DNA from: an uncultured Lachnospiraceae bacterium
Lineage (GTDB): Bacteria > Bacillota > Clostridia > Lachnospirales > Lachnospiraceae
Reading direction: 5' to 3'
DNA length: 64,000 bases
Assembly (NCBI GenBank): GCA_902789735.1
Contig: CADAOZ010000012.1
Location: 17,171-81,170 of the forward strand
The notes beneath the pieces were generated by a model. It was not told where the DNA came from. It worked only from the letters and a program-made list of their open reading frames with translations, and searched no databases. The translations under genes and the position numbers were made by a program. Position 1 is the stretch's first letter. The number at the start of each line of letters is the position of its first letter. This document shows positions 27,117-36,565 of the stretch, piece by piece.

Positions 27117-27686
27117 TCAGGCCAGGCTGCCGGCCCTGGAAAGGGCACGGTGCAGGGCAGGCCAGAGGACCGTGACCGCGATGGTAGACGCAATAGCGTT
27201 GACCAGTGTCGTGACCGAACCGATCCGGGCAAGCGCGGCGGAAAGGTCCTGGGGGATCCCGAATATATAGGTCTTGTAGAAATATCCCACCAGGGGATCC
27301 AGGATCACATTGGCGCCCAGCGCTGCCATGGAAGAGAACAGGGCGATCCGGGTCTGGCTGCGCAGATCGTTCTCACTGTCCAGACGAAAGATCTTTCTGG
27401 AGACCAGGACCGTGATCAGTCCGATGATCATCTTGAGAACAAAAGTCTGGGGCGCCGTTGTCGCATAGCCGCTGGTCAGATCCGCAATGGTAAGGCCCAT
27501 GGCTCCGGCAAATCCACCCCAGGAACCCAGAAGCAGGGCGCCAAGGACCACCATGGTGTTGCCCAGATGGATGGCTGTACGTTCGGTTCCTACCGGTATA
27601 TCAATGCGTAAGAACTGAAAGCCTACATACGCGAGCGCCGCGATCATAGCACATTGTGTCAGTCTGTTTACGTTTTTATTTTCCAT
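27117..27686 (-). CDS. ECF transporter substrate-binding (S) component, substrate unknown
   Basis: Integral membrane protein of 189 residues with about six hydrophobic segments. It carries the S-component motif TAIHLGNTMVVLGALLLG near the N-terminus and a second region ALGANVILDPLVGYFYK. It resembles the group with riboflavin/queuosine/folate-type S proteins. The energising EcfA/EcfT module is not nearby, as is usual for the shared-module type. GGGAGGTGATTTAC puts the start at 27686. I saw no riboswitch upstream that would reveal the vitamin. Confidence 0.82.
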   Translation of the reverse strand: MENKNVNRLTQCAMIAALAYVGFQFLRIDIPVGTERTAIHLGNTMVVLGALLLGSWGGFAGAMGLTIADLTSGYATTAPQTFVLKMIIGLITVLVSRKIFRLDSENDLRSQTRIALFSSMAALGANVILDPLVGYFYKTYIFGIPQDLSAALARIGSVTTLVNAIASTIAVTVLWPALHRALSRAGSLA

Positions 27687-27715
27687 GTAAATCACCTCCC
27701 TGTGATAATGGGTAC

Positions 27716-27744
27716 ATAATAGCAGGAAATTGGATATGTGGAAA
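27716..27744 (-). promoter_or_regulatory. Candidate promoter of the ECF S-component gene
   Basis: On the minus strand, TTTCCA (27739-27744), a 17-bp spacer and TATTAT (27716-27721) lie 30 bp before the start codon. The -35 match is modest. The rest of 27745-28006 contains no supported gene; it is the region before comEC. Confidence 0.45.
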
Positions 27745-28006
27745 ATACCAGATTTATTATTTTTTTAATGCCAGATACCGGAGCCGCCGTTTCAGACAGA
27801 GTCCGACAAGGCTGAAAGCGTTTCCGCGGCTGCTGATTTTGTGGTACCATGTAAGTCAGAATCCGGTCAGAATCGTTTCTGCTGTTCTTTTGCGGATGCG
27901 CGGCAATACCGCCGCGGTATTCGTACCCATCTTCTGTAAAAGGTCTTCCCGGCAGGGCCCTTCCTGCGTCTTTTTGCATTTCTTTATTTCATTCCGGAGG
28001 TCATTT

Positions 28007-30307
28007 ATGTTCGGACGTCCCCTTTGTACAGTTGCTTTTGTATTTGCGCTTGCCGTTTTTATCACACTGCAGGTATTTCCGCCGCAGCTGGATCCATATC
28101 CGGAGCTGGACAGAGAAGAGGCGGTTCTGTCCGGAACGATCGATGCCATTGAATATAAACAGGACTATAAGCAGAACTATATCCGGAATTATAATCAGAA
28201 TGATGAACAGGGCGGAATATCTCTGCGGGTTTCCATCAAAGACTATACGCTGGAACAGGTCGGAGGCCGGGATCTGCGGCTGCGGTCCGGCCGCAGCGTA
28301 CTCTGTACAGTAGACGCCTCTTACGCGGAACTGCTTACAGTCGGCAGCAGGATCCGGATCCGGGGAAAGATTTACTGTTTTTCTGCCGCCACCAATCCGG
28401 GGCAGTTTGACAGCCTTCTTTATTACAAGACACTGGGCTACGATTTCCGTCTGCTGCGGACCGAAGTGACAGCCCTGTCTGCGGGGACTGGCGATCCTGC
28501 AGGGAGTTTCCTGCAGACGGGGAGAAGGACTTTGTCCCGGGCTCTGGACAGGCTGGTCCCCGAACAGCGATACGCAGGCGTGCTCAAAGCCATGCTGCTG
28601 GGGGAGAAGGGCTGGCTGGATCCGCAGACGAAAGATCTCTATCAGGGAGCCGGTATCATCGCCATCCTGACGATTTCAGGACTGCATATTTCCATCCTGG
28701 GCGCCGGCCTGTTCAAAACGCTGACCAGGCTCCGGATCCCGGTTCCCGCAGCAGCGCTGCTGTCCCTGTGCCTGATATTCCTTTACGGCCGGATGACAGG
28801 TATGACATCTTCCGCTGTACGGGCCATCATCATGTTTGCCATGAATCTGGCGGCCCGCCTGGTCCACCGGACTTATGACCTGCTGACAGCGGTCTCGGTG
28901 GCTTCCATCCTGCTGCTGGCGGAACAGCCCCTCTATATCCTGTCCAGCGGTTTCCTGTTCTCCTTCGGCTCTGTCCTGGCAGTCGGAATCCTGCTGCCGG
29001 CTTTGCCCGAACAGCGGATCCCGGTCCTGTCTTCTCTTGAAAAAGGCCTGGTCTTTCCTCTGGCGGGGCTCCCCATCTATCTGAACTATTATTTTACATT
29101 TCCCCTCTATTCCATATGCACCAACCTGATCGTCACGCCCCTGATGCTGCTGGTCATGATCAGTACCCTGCTTTCCCTCTGCTTTGCCCTGCCTGCCATG
29201 GCTGTGGGTACGGCTTCTGCCGCGGGTTCCTTTCTGCTGGCGGCAGCCGGTCTGTGCGTCCTGCCCGCCCGTGTCATTCTGGTCCTGTATGAACTGGTCT
29301 GCAAAGGAACAAGGCTCCTGCCGGGCTATACGATGGTCCTGGGTTGTCCGGCCCGCTGGCAGACCGTCTTTTACCTGCTTATGCTGGCTTTTCTGGCCAT
29401 GGGGAGCAGATCCATACCGTCCGGTCTCAAACGGATCTGGCTGCTGCTGGCAGTCACCGTCATTACAGCCAGATATTCAGCCGGTCTGACTTTGTCCTTT
29501 ATCGATGTGGGGCAGGGAGACGGAATCTATCTGGAAGCGGACGGAACACGGATCCTGATCGACGGGGGCAGTTCCAGCCAGACCATGGTAGGCACTTATA
29601 CACTAATTCCTTTTCTGCAGCATGAAGGCGTCCGCCGTCTGGACAGCATAATCCTGACCCATGAGGATGATGACCATATGTCCGGTATGCTGGAAATCCT
29701 GGAAGGAATCCCGGACCACGGAATCAGCGTTGGCTGCCTGATTCTGCCGGATATAGCGGAGGAGATAAAAGGGGAGAACTATCGGAAACTGGAGGAAACA
29801 GCAAGGCAGAAGAACGTACCGGTCTCCTATATCAGCCGGGGAGAAGAGATACGGTCGGGCCGCCTGATCATGGAATGCCTGCATCCGGAAGCGGGAGAGT
29901 ACTGCAGCGAAGCCAACGAGTATTCCACGACCCTGTATGTAAAGTATGGCAGTTTTACAGCAATCTTGAACGGGGATCTTGAGAAGAACGGGGAGGAGAA
30001 ATGCCTTGCTTATATGAAGACCAGGGATGATCTGTTCGATCCGGACGGGAACAACCGGATCACCGTCCTCAAGGCAGGACACCATGGCAGCAGGTTCGCG
30101 ACCGGGGAGGCCTGGCTGGCTTTTCTGCATCCGGATACGGCTGTTATTTCCTGCAGCCGGCATAACAGTTACGGACATCCGTCCCCGGAGGTGCTGGACC
30201 GTCTGGAAGAAGAAGGCACCCTGCTGTATGACACGCCCTCCTGCGGCTGTATCACATACCGGACGGATGGCCGCGGGGTAAAGATAGAAACATTCCTGCA
30301 CAAGTAG
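28007..30307 (+). CDS. comEC: ComEC/Rec2 DNA-uptake channel
   Basis: Membrane channel that passes single-stranded DNA into the cytoplasm during transformation. The 766-residue protein has N-terminal helices, an OB-like DUF4131 region, and the competence domain of many helices (about residues 185-480, with ILTISGLHISILGAG). The C-terminal metallo-beta-lactamase-like domain has FIDVGQGDGI and ILTHEDDDHMSGM. The start is the ATG at 28007 preceded by CCGGAGG at 27994-28000; the open frame extends upstream without support. A Tyr-Asn-Gln repeat (YKQDYKQNYIRNYNQN) interrupts the N-terminal soluble part. Confidence 0.94.
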   Translation: MFGRPLCTVAFVFALAVFITLQVFPPQLDPYPELDREEAVLSGTIDAIEYKQDYKQNYIRNYNQNDEQGGISLRVSIKDYTLEQVGGRDLRLRSGRSVLCTVDASYAELLTVGSRIRIRGKIYCFSAATNPGQFDSLLYYKTLGYDFRLLRTEVTALSAGTGDPAGSFLQTGRRTLSRALDRLVPEQRYAGVLKAMLLGEKGWLDPQTKDLYQGAGIIAILTISGLHISILGAGLFKTLTRLRIPVPAAALLSLCLIFLYGRMTGMTSSAVRAIIMFAMNLAARLVHRTYDLLTAVSVASILLLAEQPLYILSSGFLFSFGSVLAVGILLPALPEQRIPVLSSLEKGLVFPLAGLPIYLNYYFTFPLYSICTNLIVTPLMLLVMISTLLSLCFALPAMAVGTASAAGSFLLAAAGLCVLPARVILVLYELVCKGTRLLPGYTMVLGCPARWQTVFYLLMLAFLAMGSRSIPSGLKRIWLLLAVTVITARYSAGLTLSFIDVGQGDGIYLEADGTRILIDGGSSSQTMVGTYTLIPFLQHEGVRRLDSIILTHEDDDHMSGMLEILEGIPDHGISVGCLILPDIAEEIKGENYRKLEETARQKNVPVSYISRGEEIRSGRLIMECLHPEAGEYCSEANEYSTTLYVKYGSFTAILNGDLEKNGEEKCLAYMKTRDDLFDPDGNNRITVLKAGHHGSRFATGEAWLAFLHPDTAVISCSRHNSYGHPSPEVLDRLEEEGTLLYDTPSCGCITYRTDGRGVKIETFLHK

Positions 30308-30546
30308 GGCCGGAAGCGGACTGCGGCGCAGGACATAGTCCTGCCTGCGTAAAAAAGGTGTGCAAAAAGGACCGGCCTGTGTGATAATCGGGTCAGACAG
30401 AAATGATGCATGGTACTATGATTTCAGACAGGACCGACGAATCCTGGAGCAGATTTCTGCCCGTGGATCCGGCAGGACGGTCTGGAATGCATGGCGAAAC
30501 CGGAAGAAAGGAGAAATCCAATCACTGTTACGGAGGATTGGATGGT

Positions 30547-31497
30547 ATGCGGGAAATGAAAATTAAATCTGCGGCGGTACTGGGCGCGGGCGCGGTCGGC
30601 GCTTATTTCGTTTACGGCCTTACGGACCATAAGGATTTAGATTTCTGCGTCATAGCGGAGGGTGCCAGAAAAGAACGCCTGGAACAAAACGGCATCACCA
30701 TCGATGACAAAAAGCAGGTCAGGACCTTCCGGCCGGCCATACGGACACCGGAAGAAGCGAGGGGCGTCGATCTGCTCCTGATCGCGGTCAAGTATACAGC
30801 CCTGGAATCCGTTCTGGAGGATATCCGGAAAATTGTAACGCCGGATACGGTCGTCCTGTCTCTTTTGAACGGGATTGATTCGGAAGAGAAGATCGCGGCG
30901 GTCGTGGACCCTTCGCAGATCGTCTACTCCCTGATGCGGATCAGCTCCGAACGCAGGAAGCGGGAGGACGGGAAGGAGGTCATCTCCTTTGATCCGGATC
31001 TTGGCTGGGGCGTCTATCTGGGTGAGAAGGGGAGCCGTGAAAAAAGCGACCGAATCCGCGCCATCGAGGATCTGCTGGCGGATACGCCCTGCGGCGCTTT
31101 CTTTGTGGAGGATATCCTGCGGGATCAGTGGGCCAAATATGCCTCCAATATCTGCTACAACCTGCCCCAGGCCATCCTGGACCTGCCTTACAGGGCCTAT
31201 TTTGATTCGGAGCATGTGGAATATATCCGCAGGAAAATGTTCGAGGAGGTCCGTACCGTCGGCGCCGCTTACGGCATAGATGTACCGGAGCCCATTCTGT
31301 ACAGGGATACCTGCGCGGAAGACGCCCGTTTTTCCACCCTGCAGGACCTGGACGCGGGCCGGCATACAGAGGTCGATATGTTCCTGGGCGTCCTGATGGA
31401 AAAGGCGGCCGCGGCCGGCATTGCGGTGCCCTGGGCCGAATTCGCCTATCATGCTATCAAGGCCTTGGAAGAGAAAAATGACGGCAGATTCGGCTGA
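30547..31497 (+). CDS. panE: 2-dehydropantoate 2-reductase family protein (PanE/ApbA)
   Basis: NADPH-dependent reductase of ketopantoate to pantoate in coenzyme A synthesis, or a close homologue with another keto acid. The 316-residue protein has the Rossmann loop VLGAGAVGAYF, the second-domain region DQWAKYASNICYNLPQA with the expected Lys-Asn pattern, and a late ARFSTLQDLDAGRHTEVD. The ATG at 30547 with GGAGG 10 bp upstream is chosen; a longer frame starts at 30403 without a site. No other pan genes are near. Confidence 0.87.
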   Translation: MREMKIKSAAVLGAGAVGAYFVYGLTDHKDLDFCVIAEGARKERLEQNGITIDDKKQVRTFRPAIRTPEEARGVDLLLIAVKYTALESVLEDIRKIVTPDTVVLSLLNGIDSEEKIAAVVDPSQIVYSLMRISSERRKREDGKEVISFDPDLGWGVYLGEKGSREKSDRIRAIEDLLADTPCGAFFVEDILRDQWAKYASNICYNLPQAILDLPYRAYFDSEHVEYIRRKMFEEVRTVGAAYGIDVPEPILYRDTCAEDARFSTLQDLDAGRHTEVDMFLGVLMEKAAAAGIAVPWAEFAYHAIKALEEKNDGRFG

Positions 31498-31519
31498 TAC
31501 AGCCAGGGAGTAAAAGAAA

Positions 31520-33775
31520 TTGGAACATTTGCGATGCGTGGTCGAACGGATCACCTATCAGAATCCACAGAACGGCTATAGTGTCATCAAATGCCGGGCC
31601 AAAGGCTTTCAGGAGCTGGTCACGGTCGTAGGGGAAATGCCGGATGTGCATGTGGGCAGCGTGCTTTCCCTGGGCGGTTTCTGGAAAGTGGACGCCAAAT
31701 ACGGCAGGCAGTTCACGGTCCAGACATTTGAAGAGACGCTGCCGGCCACCGTCTACGGCATGGAAAAATATCTGGGCAGCGGCCTGATCAAAGGGATCGG
31801 CCCCAAATATGCCCAGAAGATCGTCAGGCAGTTCGGCAAAGATACCCTGGACGTGATCGAGAAGCGGCCGGAGGAGCTGTTGAAAGTGCCCGGGATCGGC
31901 AGCGTCCGTGTGGAAAGGATCAAAAAGAGTTGGCAGGAGCAGAAGGAGATCCGCAATATCATGGTCTTCCTGCAGGGGCATGATGTCAGTACCAGCCACG
32001 CGACAAAGATCTTTAAGACCTATGGCAATGAAAGCATTCAGATCGTACAGGAGAATCCCTACCGGCTGGCGGATGACATTTGGGGCATCGGCTTCCGGAC
32101 CGCGGATACGATCGCGGAGAAGATGGGGTTCGACCATGAGAAATATGTACGGCTGCGCAGCGGGATCCTTTATACCCTGAACAAGCTGTCGGAGGATGGA
32201 CACTGCTACGCGGAGCGGGACCAGCTCATCCAAAAAGGGACAGAGCTGTTGTCCGTGGAGGAGGGGCTCCTGCAGATGACTCTGGATGAGATGATCCGCC
32301 AGAAGGATGTGATCACCGAGGCGCTGCCGGTGCAGGGCAGGGAAAGTCCGGCGGAGACCCTGCCGGAAACGCCGTCTCCTGATCCGGAGCTGACAGCCCT
32401 GTCCATGACGGATCCGGAGCAGACAGCAGCCAGGGCCATTTATCTTCCGCCTTTTTTCTTTTCTGAAATGGGAACAGCCAGGCGCCTGCGGGCTCTGATG
32501 GACGGTCCCGGGGGACCGGTAATGGATACGGCGGGGCTGGCGGAGCGGATCAGCCGCAGGACCGGCATGGTCTATGACGAGATCCAGATGCAGGCGATCC
32601 TGCAGGCAGTCCGGAGCAAGATCCTGATCCTGACAGGCGGTCCCGGTACCGGCAAGACCACCACGACACTGGGGATCATCACCGCTTTCCGGGAGACAGG
32701 CGCGAAGATCCTGCTGGCAGCGCCGACAGGACGGGCGGCCAAAAGGCTGTCGGAATCCACCGGCATGGAGGCGAAGACCATCCACCGGCTGCTGGAGACC
32801 AAACCGCCGGAAGGATACCAGCGCAATGAAGACAATCCCCTGCAGGGAGATGTGCTGATCGTCGATGAGTGTTCCATGATTGATATCATGCTCATGTATA
32901 ACCTGCTGAAGGCAATGCCGGATTCCATGCGGCTGATCCTGGTGGGAGACGTGGACCAGCTGCCCAGCGTAGGTCCCGGCAATGTCCTGCGGGATATGAT
33001 CGAATCGGGCTGCTTTCCGGTCATCCGGCTGACACGGATCTTCCGCCAGGCCCGGGAGAGCAGAATCATTTTGAACGCCCACCGGATCAACGCGGGCAAA
33101 ATGCCGGATCTGTCCAACGGAAGGTATACAGACTTTTTCTTCATGCAGCAGGAGAATCCGGAAGCGGCCCTGACCACCATCGTTGATCTGGTCCGCAGCA
33201 AGCTGTCTTCCTACTATAAGGTGCCTTCCGTCGAGATCCAGGTCCTGACCCCCATGCAGCGGGGCGTGATCGGGGCCGCCAATCTCAACCAGGCGCTGCA
33301 GGAAGCCATCAATCCGGGGAGCACAGGCCTGAAACGCAGCGGTTATCTTTACCGGGCCGGGGATAAAGTCATGCAGATCCGCAACAATTATGACAAAGAG
33401 GTCTTTAACGGGGATATCGGCTTTATAGAATCGATCGATATGGAGGAAAAGACCCTGACGGTTATCTTCGACGGACGGTCCGTCGATTATGACGCGACAG
33501 AACTGGATGAACTGGTCCTGGCTTACGCGACGACGATCCATAAGGCGCAGGGGGCAGAATTCCCCATCGTTGTCATGCCTGTTATGATGAACCATTTCGT
33601 CATGCTGCAGCGGAACCTGATCTATACAGGCGTTACAAGAGCCAAAAGGATTCTGGTCCTTGTCGGGACCCGTAAGGCCCTTGCCTATGCGGTACAGCAT
33701 ATGACTGTCGATCAGAGAAATACCCTGCTCAGGGAACGCCTGCAGCGGCTGCTGCAGGGAACCGGGGAGGAATAG
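31520..33775 (+). CDS. recD2: RecD2-type ATP-dependent DNA helicase
   Basis: 5'-3' superfamily 1 helicase involved in repair and genome stability, RecBC-independent. The 751-residue protein has N-terminal helix-hairpin-helix motifs (GLIKGIGPKYAQKIV, LLKVPGIGSVRVERI), Walker A GGPGTGKTTTT with Lys379, LIVDECSMID, and C-terminal TIHKAQGAEFP. The start is probably TTG at 31520 after GGGAG. Between residues about 270 and 340 is a Pro/Glu/Thr-rich stretch (ETLPETPSPDPE ... MTDPEQTA) that looks like an insertion before the motor domain. Confidence 0.93.
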   Translation: MEHLRCVVERITYQNPQNGYSVIKCRAKGFQELVTVVGEMPDVHVGSVLSLGGFWKVDAKYGRQFTVQTFEETLPATVYGMEKYLGSGLIKGIGPKYAQKIVRQFGKDTLDVIEKRPEELLKVPGIGSVRVERIKKSWQEQKEIRNIMVFLQGHDVSTSHATKIFKTYGNESIQIVQENPYRLADDIWGIGFRTADTIAEKMGFDHEKYVRLRSGILYTLNKLSEDGHCYAERDQLIQKGTELLSVEEGLLQMTLDEMIRQKDVITEALPVQGRESPAETLPETPSPDPELTALSMTDPEQTAARAIYLPPFFFSEMGTARRLRALMDGPGGPVMDTAGLAERISRRTGMVYDEIQMQAILQAVRSKILILTGGPGTGKTTTTLGIITAFRETGAKILLAAPTGRAAKRLSESTGMEAKTIHRLLETKPPEGYQRNEDNPLQGDVLIVDECSMIDIMLMYNLLKAMPDSMRLILVGDVDQLPSVGPGNVLRDMIESGCFPVIRLTRIFRQARESRIILNAHRINAGKMPDLSNGRYTDFFFMQQENPEAALTTIVDLVRSKLSSYYKVPSVEIQVLTPMQRGVIGAANLNQALQEAINPGSTGLKRSGYLYRAGDKVMQIRNNYDKEVFNGDIGFIESIDMEEKTLTVIFDGRSVDYDATELDELVLAYATTIHKAQGAEFPIVVMPVMMNHFVMLQRNLIYTGVTRAKRILVLVGTRKALAYAVQHMTVDQRNTLLRERLQRLLQGTGEE

Positions 33776-33896
33776 TTATAAGTACTCTTTTCCGGTGTAT
33801 GGTATAATCAGCACATGGGTCATAGAGCTGAGCTCATCAGATTTGTCAGAGTATCATTCAGAAGTCTGCCAATCACATGTACAGGAGGAACGGACT

Positions 33897-35060
33897 GTGA
33901 TCATTGCCCTGTTTGCCGCGGCACTGGCTGTTTTTCTGGTGCTGTGGCTGTTCCTTTCCCGGAAAAAGTCCATACTGCGTGTCCTTCTGCCGCTTGCAGC
34001 GGTGGCGGTTCTGCTGACAGCAGGTATCGTTCTGGCGGGTCCGGTTGTTTTTCCACTCACTGCGGAAGAGGAGGAAAGCAGGTATCCACCCGGGTTTGAT
34101 CCTTCTGCGATCCCGCCCTATGAGGACCTGCCTTACTATATTGTCAATGACAATCAGCCCTTTATTACAGAGCGGACGGAAACATCTTTTGAAAGCTACA
34201 GTCCGCTGGACCGTCTGGGCAGATGCGGTATGGCATACGCCTGTGTCGGACCGGAAACAGTCCCGACGGAGAAGCGGGGATCTATTGGCATGATCAAACC
34301 CTCCGGCTGGCATACCGTAAAATACGATTTTATCGGAGGCAAATATCTCTATAACCGCTGTCATCTGATCGCCTACCGGCTTTCCGGCGAGAACGCCAAT
34401 CCAGAGAACCTGATCACCGGCACCCACTATCTGAATCAGGAAATGGAGCCGGTCGAGAACGAGGTGGGAGAGTATATTGAAGAGACGGGCCATCATGTCA
34501 TGTACAGGGTCACCCCGGTCTTTGAAGGCGATAACCTGGTGGCTTCCGGCGTCCTGATGGAAGGGCAGTCGGTGGAAGATGACGAGATCGTATTCTGCAT
34601 CTATATGTATAATTTCCAGCCGGGTGTGATCATTGATTACGCTGGCGGTGACAGTCAGGTCGACCCGGATACGGACAGAGCGGTTCCGGCCCCCGGTCCG
34701 GAGGAAGACAAAGCGGAAACGGCCTCCGGACCCGGCAGCACAGCAGCTGCGGCGGGGGAAGCGGAAACAGCGCCGGATAACGGGGAGACCGCCGCACAGG
34801 GAGAAGAGCAGACCATAGATCTGGAAGTCTGGGATACGCAGGAGGACAGCGGCAGCCGCTATGCGGATACAGACAGCGGCGGTTCGTCCGGGGAGACGGC
34901 AGAGCAGGAATATGTTCTGAACCGCAACACCCGGAAGTTCCACAGGCCGGAATGTCCCAGCGTGACGCATATAAAGGAAAAGAACCGGGGCACTTTTACT
35001 GGTTCCAGGGACGAGCTGATCGGACAGGGATATGAACCCTGTCAGAACTGCAATCCGTGA
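33897..35060 (+). CDS. Membrane-anchored DNA/RNA non-specific endonuclease (EndA/DNA-entry type) with C-terminal Cys-rich domain
   Basis: The 387-residue protein starts at GTG 33897 with AGGAGGAA upstream. Two N-terminal hydrophobic segments (about residues 2-18 and 25-45) anchor it. The nuclease domain (about 60-245) has the betabetaalpha catalytic region NRCHLIAYRLSG with His156 and the metal-ligand Asn region ENANPENLITGTHYLN, as in streptococcal DNA-entry nuclease. A long acidic, Ala/Glu-rich linker follows (about 250-335). The tail (VLNRNTRKFHRPECPSV ... YEPCQNCNP) resembles an Ada-like metal-binding domain with three Cys and a His. It may process DNA for ComEA/ComEC, or be a secreted nuclease. 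Confidence 0.88.
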   Translation: MIIALFAAALAVFLVLWLFLSRKKSILRVLLPLAAVAVLLTAGIVLAGPVVFPLTAEEEESRYPPGFDPSAIPPYEDLPYYIVNDNQPFITERTETSFESYSPLDRLGRCGMAYACVGPETVPTEKRGSIGMIKPSGWHTVKYDFIGGKYLYNRCHLIAYRLSGENANPENLITGTHYLNQEMEPVENEVGEYIEETGHHVMYRVTPVFEGDNLVASGVLMEGQSVEDDEIVFCIYMYNFQPGVIIDYAGGDSQVDPDTDRAVPAPGPEEDKAETASGPGSTAAAAGEAETAPDNGETAAQGEEQTIDLEVWDTQEDSGSRYADTDSGGSSGETAEQEYVLNRNTRKFHRPECPSVTHIKEKNRGTFTGSRDELIGQGYEPCQNCNP

Positions 35061-35284
35061 CAACGCATGATAATGCTCCTGAAATGCAATTTTATTCAGA
35101 ATCTGGATAGATTATTAAAATACACTTAAGAAATTTGCATAGTCATTCATGCGATATTCCCTTGATTTTAATACTTTATCCTGCTAAATTATTAACCATA
35201 GTGTTTGCGGACGCGGCGGGCATGATATCCCTCGGGCTGTCGGTACAGCACTATACAGATTTGATCAGAAATGAGGATTTAGAA

Positions 35285-35887
35285 ATGTATATTACCTGTC
35301 TTGACATGGAAGGCGTACTGGTCCCGGAGATCTGGATTGCTTTTTCGGAGGCCAGCGGCATTCCGGAACTGCGCAGAACGACCAGGGACGAGCCGGATTA
35401 TGATAAGCTGATGCGCTGGAGACTGGGCATTCTTAAGGAACATGGACTTGGCCTTAAGGAGATCCAGGAGACGATCGCGAAGATCGATCCCCTGCCGGGC
35501 GCCAGAGAATTCCTGGACGAGCTCCGGAGCTTCAGCCAGGTCATCATTATTTCGGATACCTTTACCCAGTTCGCCCAGCCACTGATGGTCAAGCTCGGCA
35601 TGCCGACCCTGTTCTGCAATGAGCTGGAAGTCGCTGAGAACGGCGAAATCACCGGCTTCCGGATGCGGATCGAGAACTCCAAGCTTTCGACCGTCAAAGC
35701 CCTGCAGTCGATCGGCTATGATACCATTGCCGCCGGAGACAGTTTTAATGATCTGGCCATGATCAAAGCCAGCAAGGCGGGGTTCCTGTTCAGGAGTACA
35801 CCGCAGATCATAGCGGATCATCCGGAACTCCCCCATTTTACAGAATTTGATGATTTCCTGAAAGCAATTAAAGACGCCATGGTCTGA
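35285..35887 (+). CDS. thrH: ThrH-like phosphoserine phosphatase/homoserine phosphotransferase (HAD family)
   Basis: Cytoplasmic HAD hydrolase of 200 residues. Motif I is LDMEGVLVPE, the ThrH form in which the second Asp of DxD is replaced by Glu. Motif II is IISDTFTQF, and motif III/IV is AAGDSFNDLAMI. ThrH hydrolyses phosphoserine and can pass the phosphate to homoserine. The start is ATG 35285, after TGAGGATTTAGAA; the upstream frame from 35135 is AT-rich and unsupported. It is a single-gene unit. Confidence 0.88.
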   Translation: MYITCLDMEGVLVPEIWIAFSEASGIPELRRTTRDEPDYDKLMRWRLGILKEHGLGLKEIQETIAKIDPLPGAREFLDELRSFSQVIIISDTFTQFAQPLMVKLGMPTLFCNELEVAENGEITGFRMRIENSKLSTVKALQSIGYDTIAAGDSFNDLAMIKASKAGFLFRSTPQIIADHPELPHFTEFDDFLKAIKDAMV

Positions 35888-36101
35888 ATCACACAGGTGT
35901 CTGCGCAGTCCTGACGCTGGCAGGCATGTATACCGGGAAAACAGATCAATTATTACCCGGAGGGCCGTCAGGTAATTACCTTGATGGGTTTCCTGCCGGA
36001 GGGCCTCTGGCCCTGCGGCGGTTCTCATAACGCTGCTTCCGGCAGTCGGCTTCATTGCCGGCACTCTCATTCCCTTCCTTCAACTGTCGGAGGCAGCAGA
36101 G

Positions 36102-36130
36102 CCCCGGGTATTTATACCCGGGGTTTTCTG
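36102..36130. terminator. Strong hairpin with T tail in the ThrH-deacetylase spacer
   Basis: CCCCGGGTAT (36102-36111) pairs perfectly with 36114-36123, followed by TTTTCTGTTG. It lies about 215 bp after the thrH-like stop, and no other gene on the plus strand is left to end here. Confidence 0.75.
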
Positions 36131-36168
36131 TTGCGATATCCTACATCCTTTGCAGGATGATGGCATAA

Positions 36169-36390
36169 AACGCGGATAAAGGGATTCCCCGGACCAGCAA
36201 ACGATGTCCGTCGCATCCGGTAGAATTCGCACGGGCGGTGTCGGCTTATGTTGTCAAATGCTATACTTCCGCGGCCGACCGAGCCATGATACATAATCTG
36301 CTGGGATGCGCTCCTGAGGAGGAGGACCTGGCGGAGAATATTACTGCTTTTCTTCTGGGAAAAGAATCATCCGCGGTTCATGAATCATGA
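36169..36390 (+). pseudogene. Possible gene remnant, 73 open codons without a start
   Basis: An open frame from 36169 to TGA 36388-36390 reads DKGIPRTSKRCPSHPVEFAR ... AADRAMIHNLLGCAPEEEDLAENITAFLLG. It has gene-like composition but no start codon before an internal ATG at 36281 and no ribosome binding site. I do not recognise it. The surrounding spacer 35888-36565 holds only two hairpins otherwise. It may be chance. Confidence 0.25.
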
Positions 36391-36469
36391 GGCCGCAGCC
36401 GCGCCAGAGGCAGTACAGTCAGAGGCAGTGAAGCCAGAAGCATTTGACCGGAAAAATACAGACAAAGAA

Positions 36470-36500
36470 AAAGGACAGGCCGTCAAAGCCTGTCCTTTAA
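36470..36500. terminator. Hairpin terminator downstream of the polysaccharide deacetylase gene
   Basis: AAAGGACAGGC (36470-36480) pairs with GCCTGTCCTTT (36488-36498) around a 7-nt loop. On the minus strand it is followed by a T-rich run, which fits termination of the deacetylase transcript. Confidence 0.8.
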
Positions 36501-36565
36501 AAATGTTCATTTTGAGGATTTGCAATCCCGGGACCACAGTCCGCCGGACCTTCCTGAGATGCCGG

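Noticed and set aside
27656..28006. Upstream extension of comEC
   Set aside because: The extra 117 codons are Arg/Phe/Cys-rich and overlap the start of the divergent ECF gene; CCGGAGG places the start at 28007.
31457..33700. 747-codon minus-strand open frame
   Set aside because: Antisense to recD2, which has intact helicase motifs.
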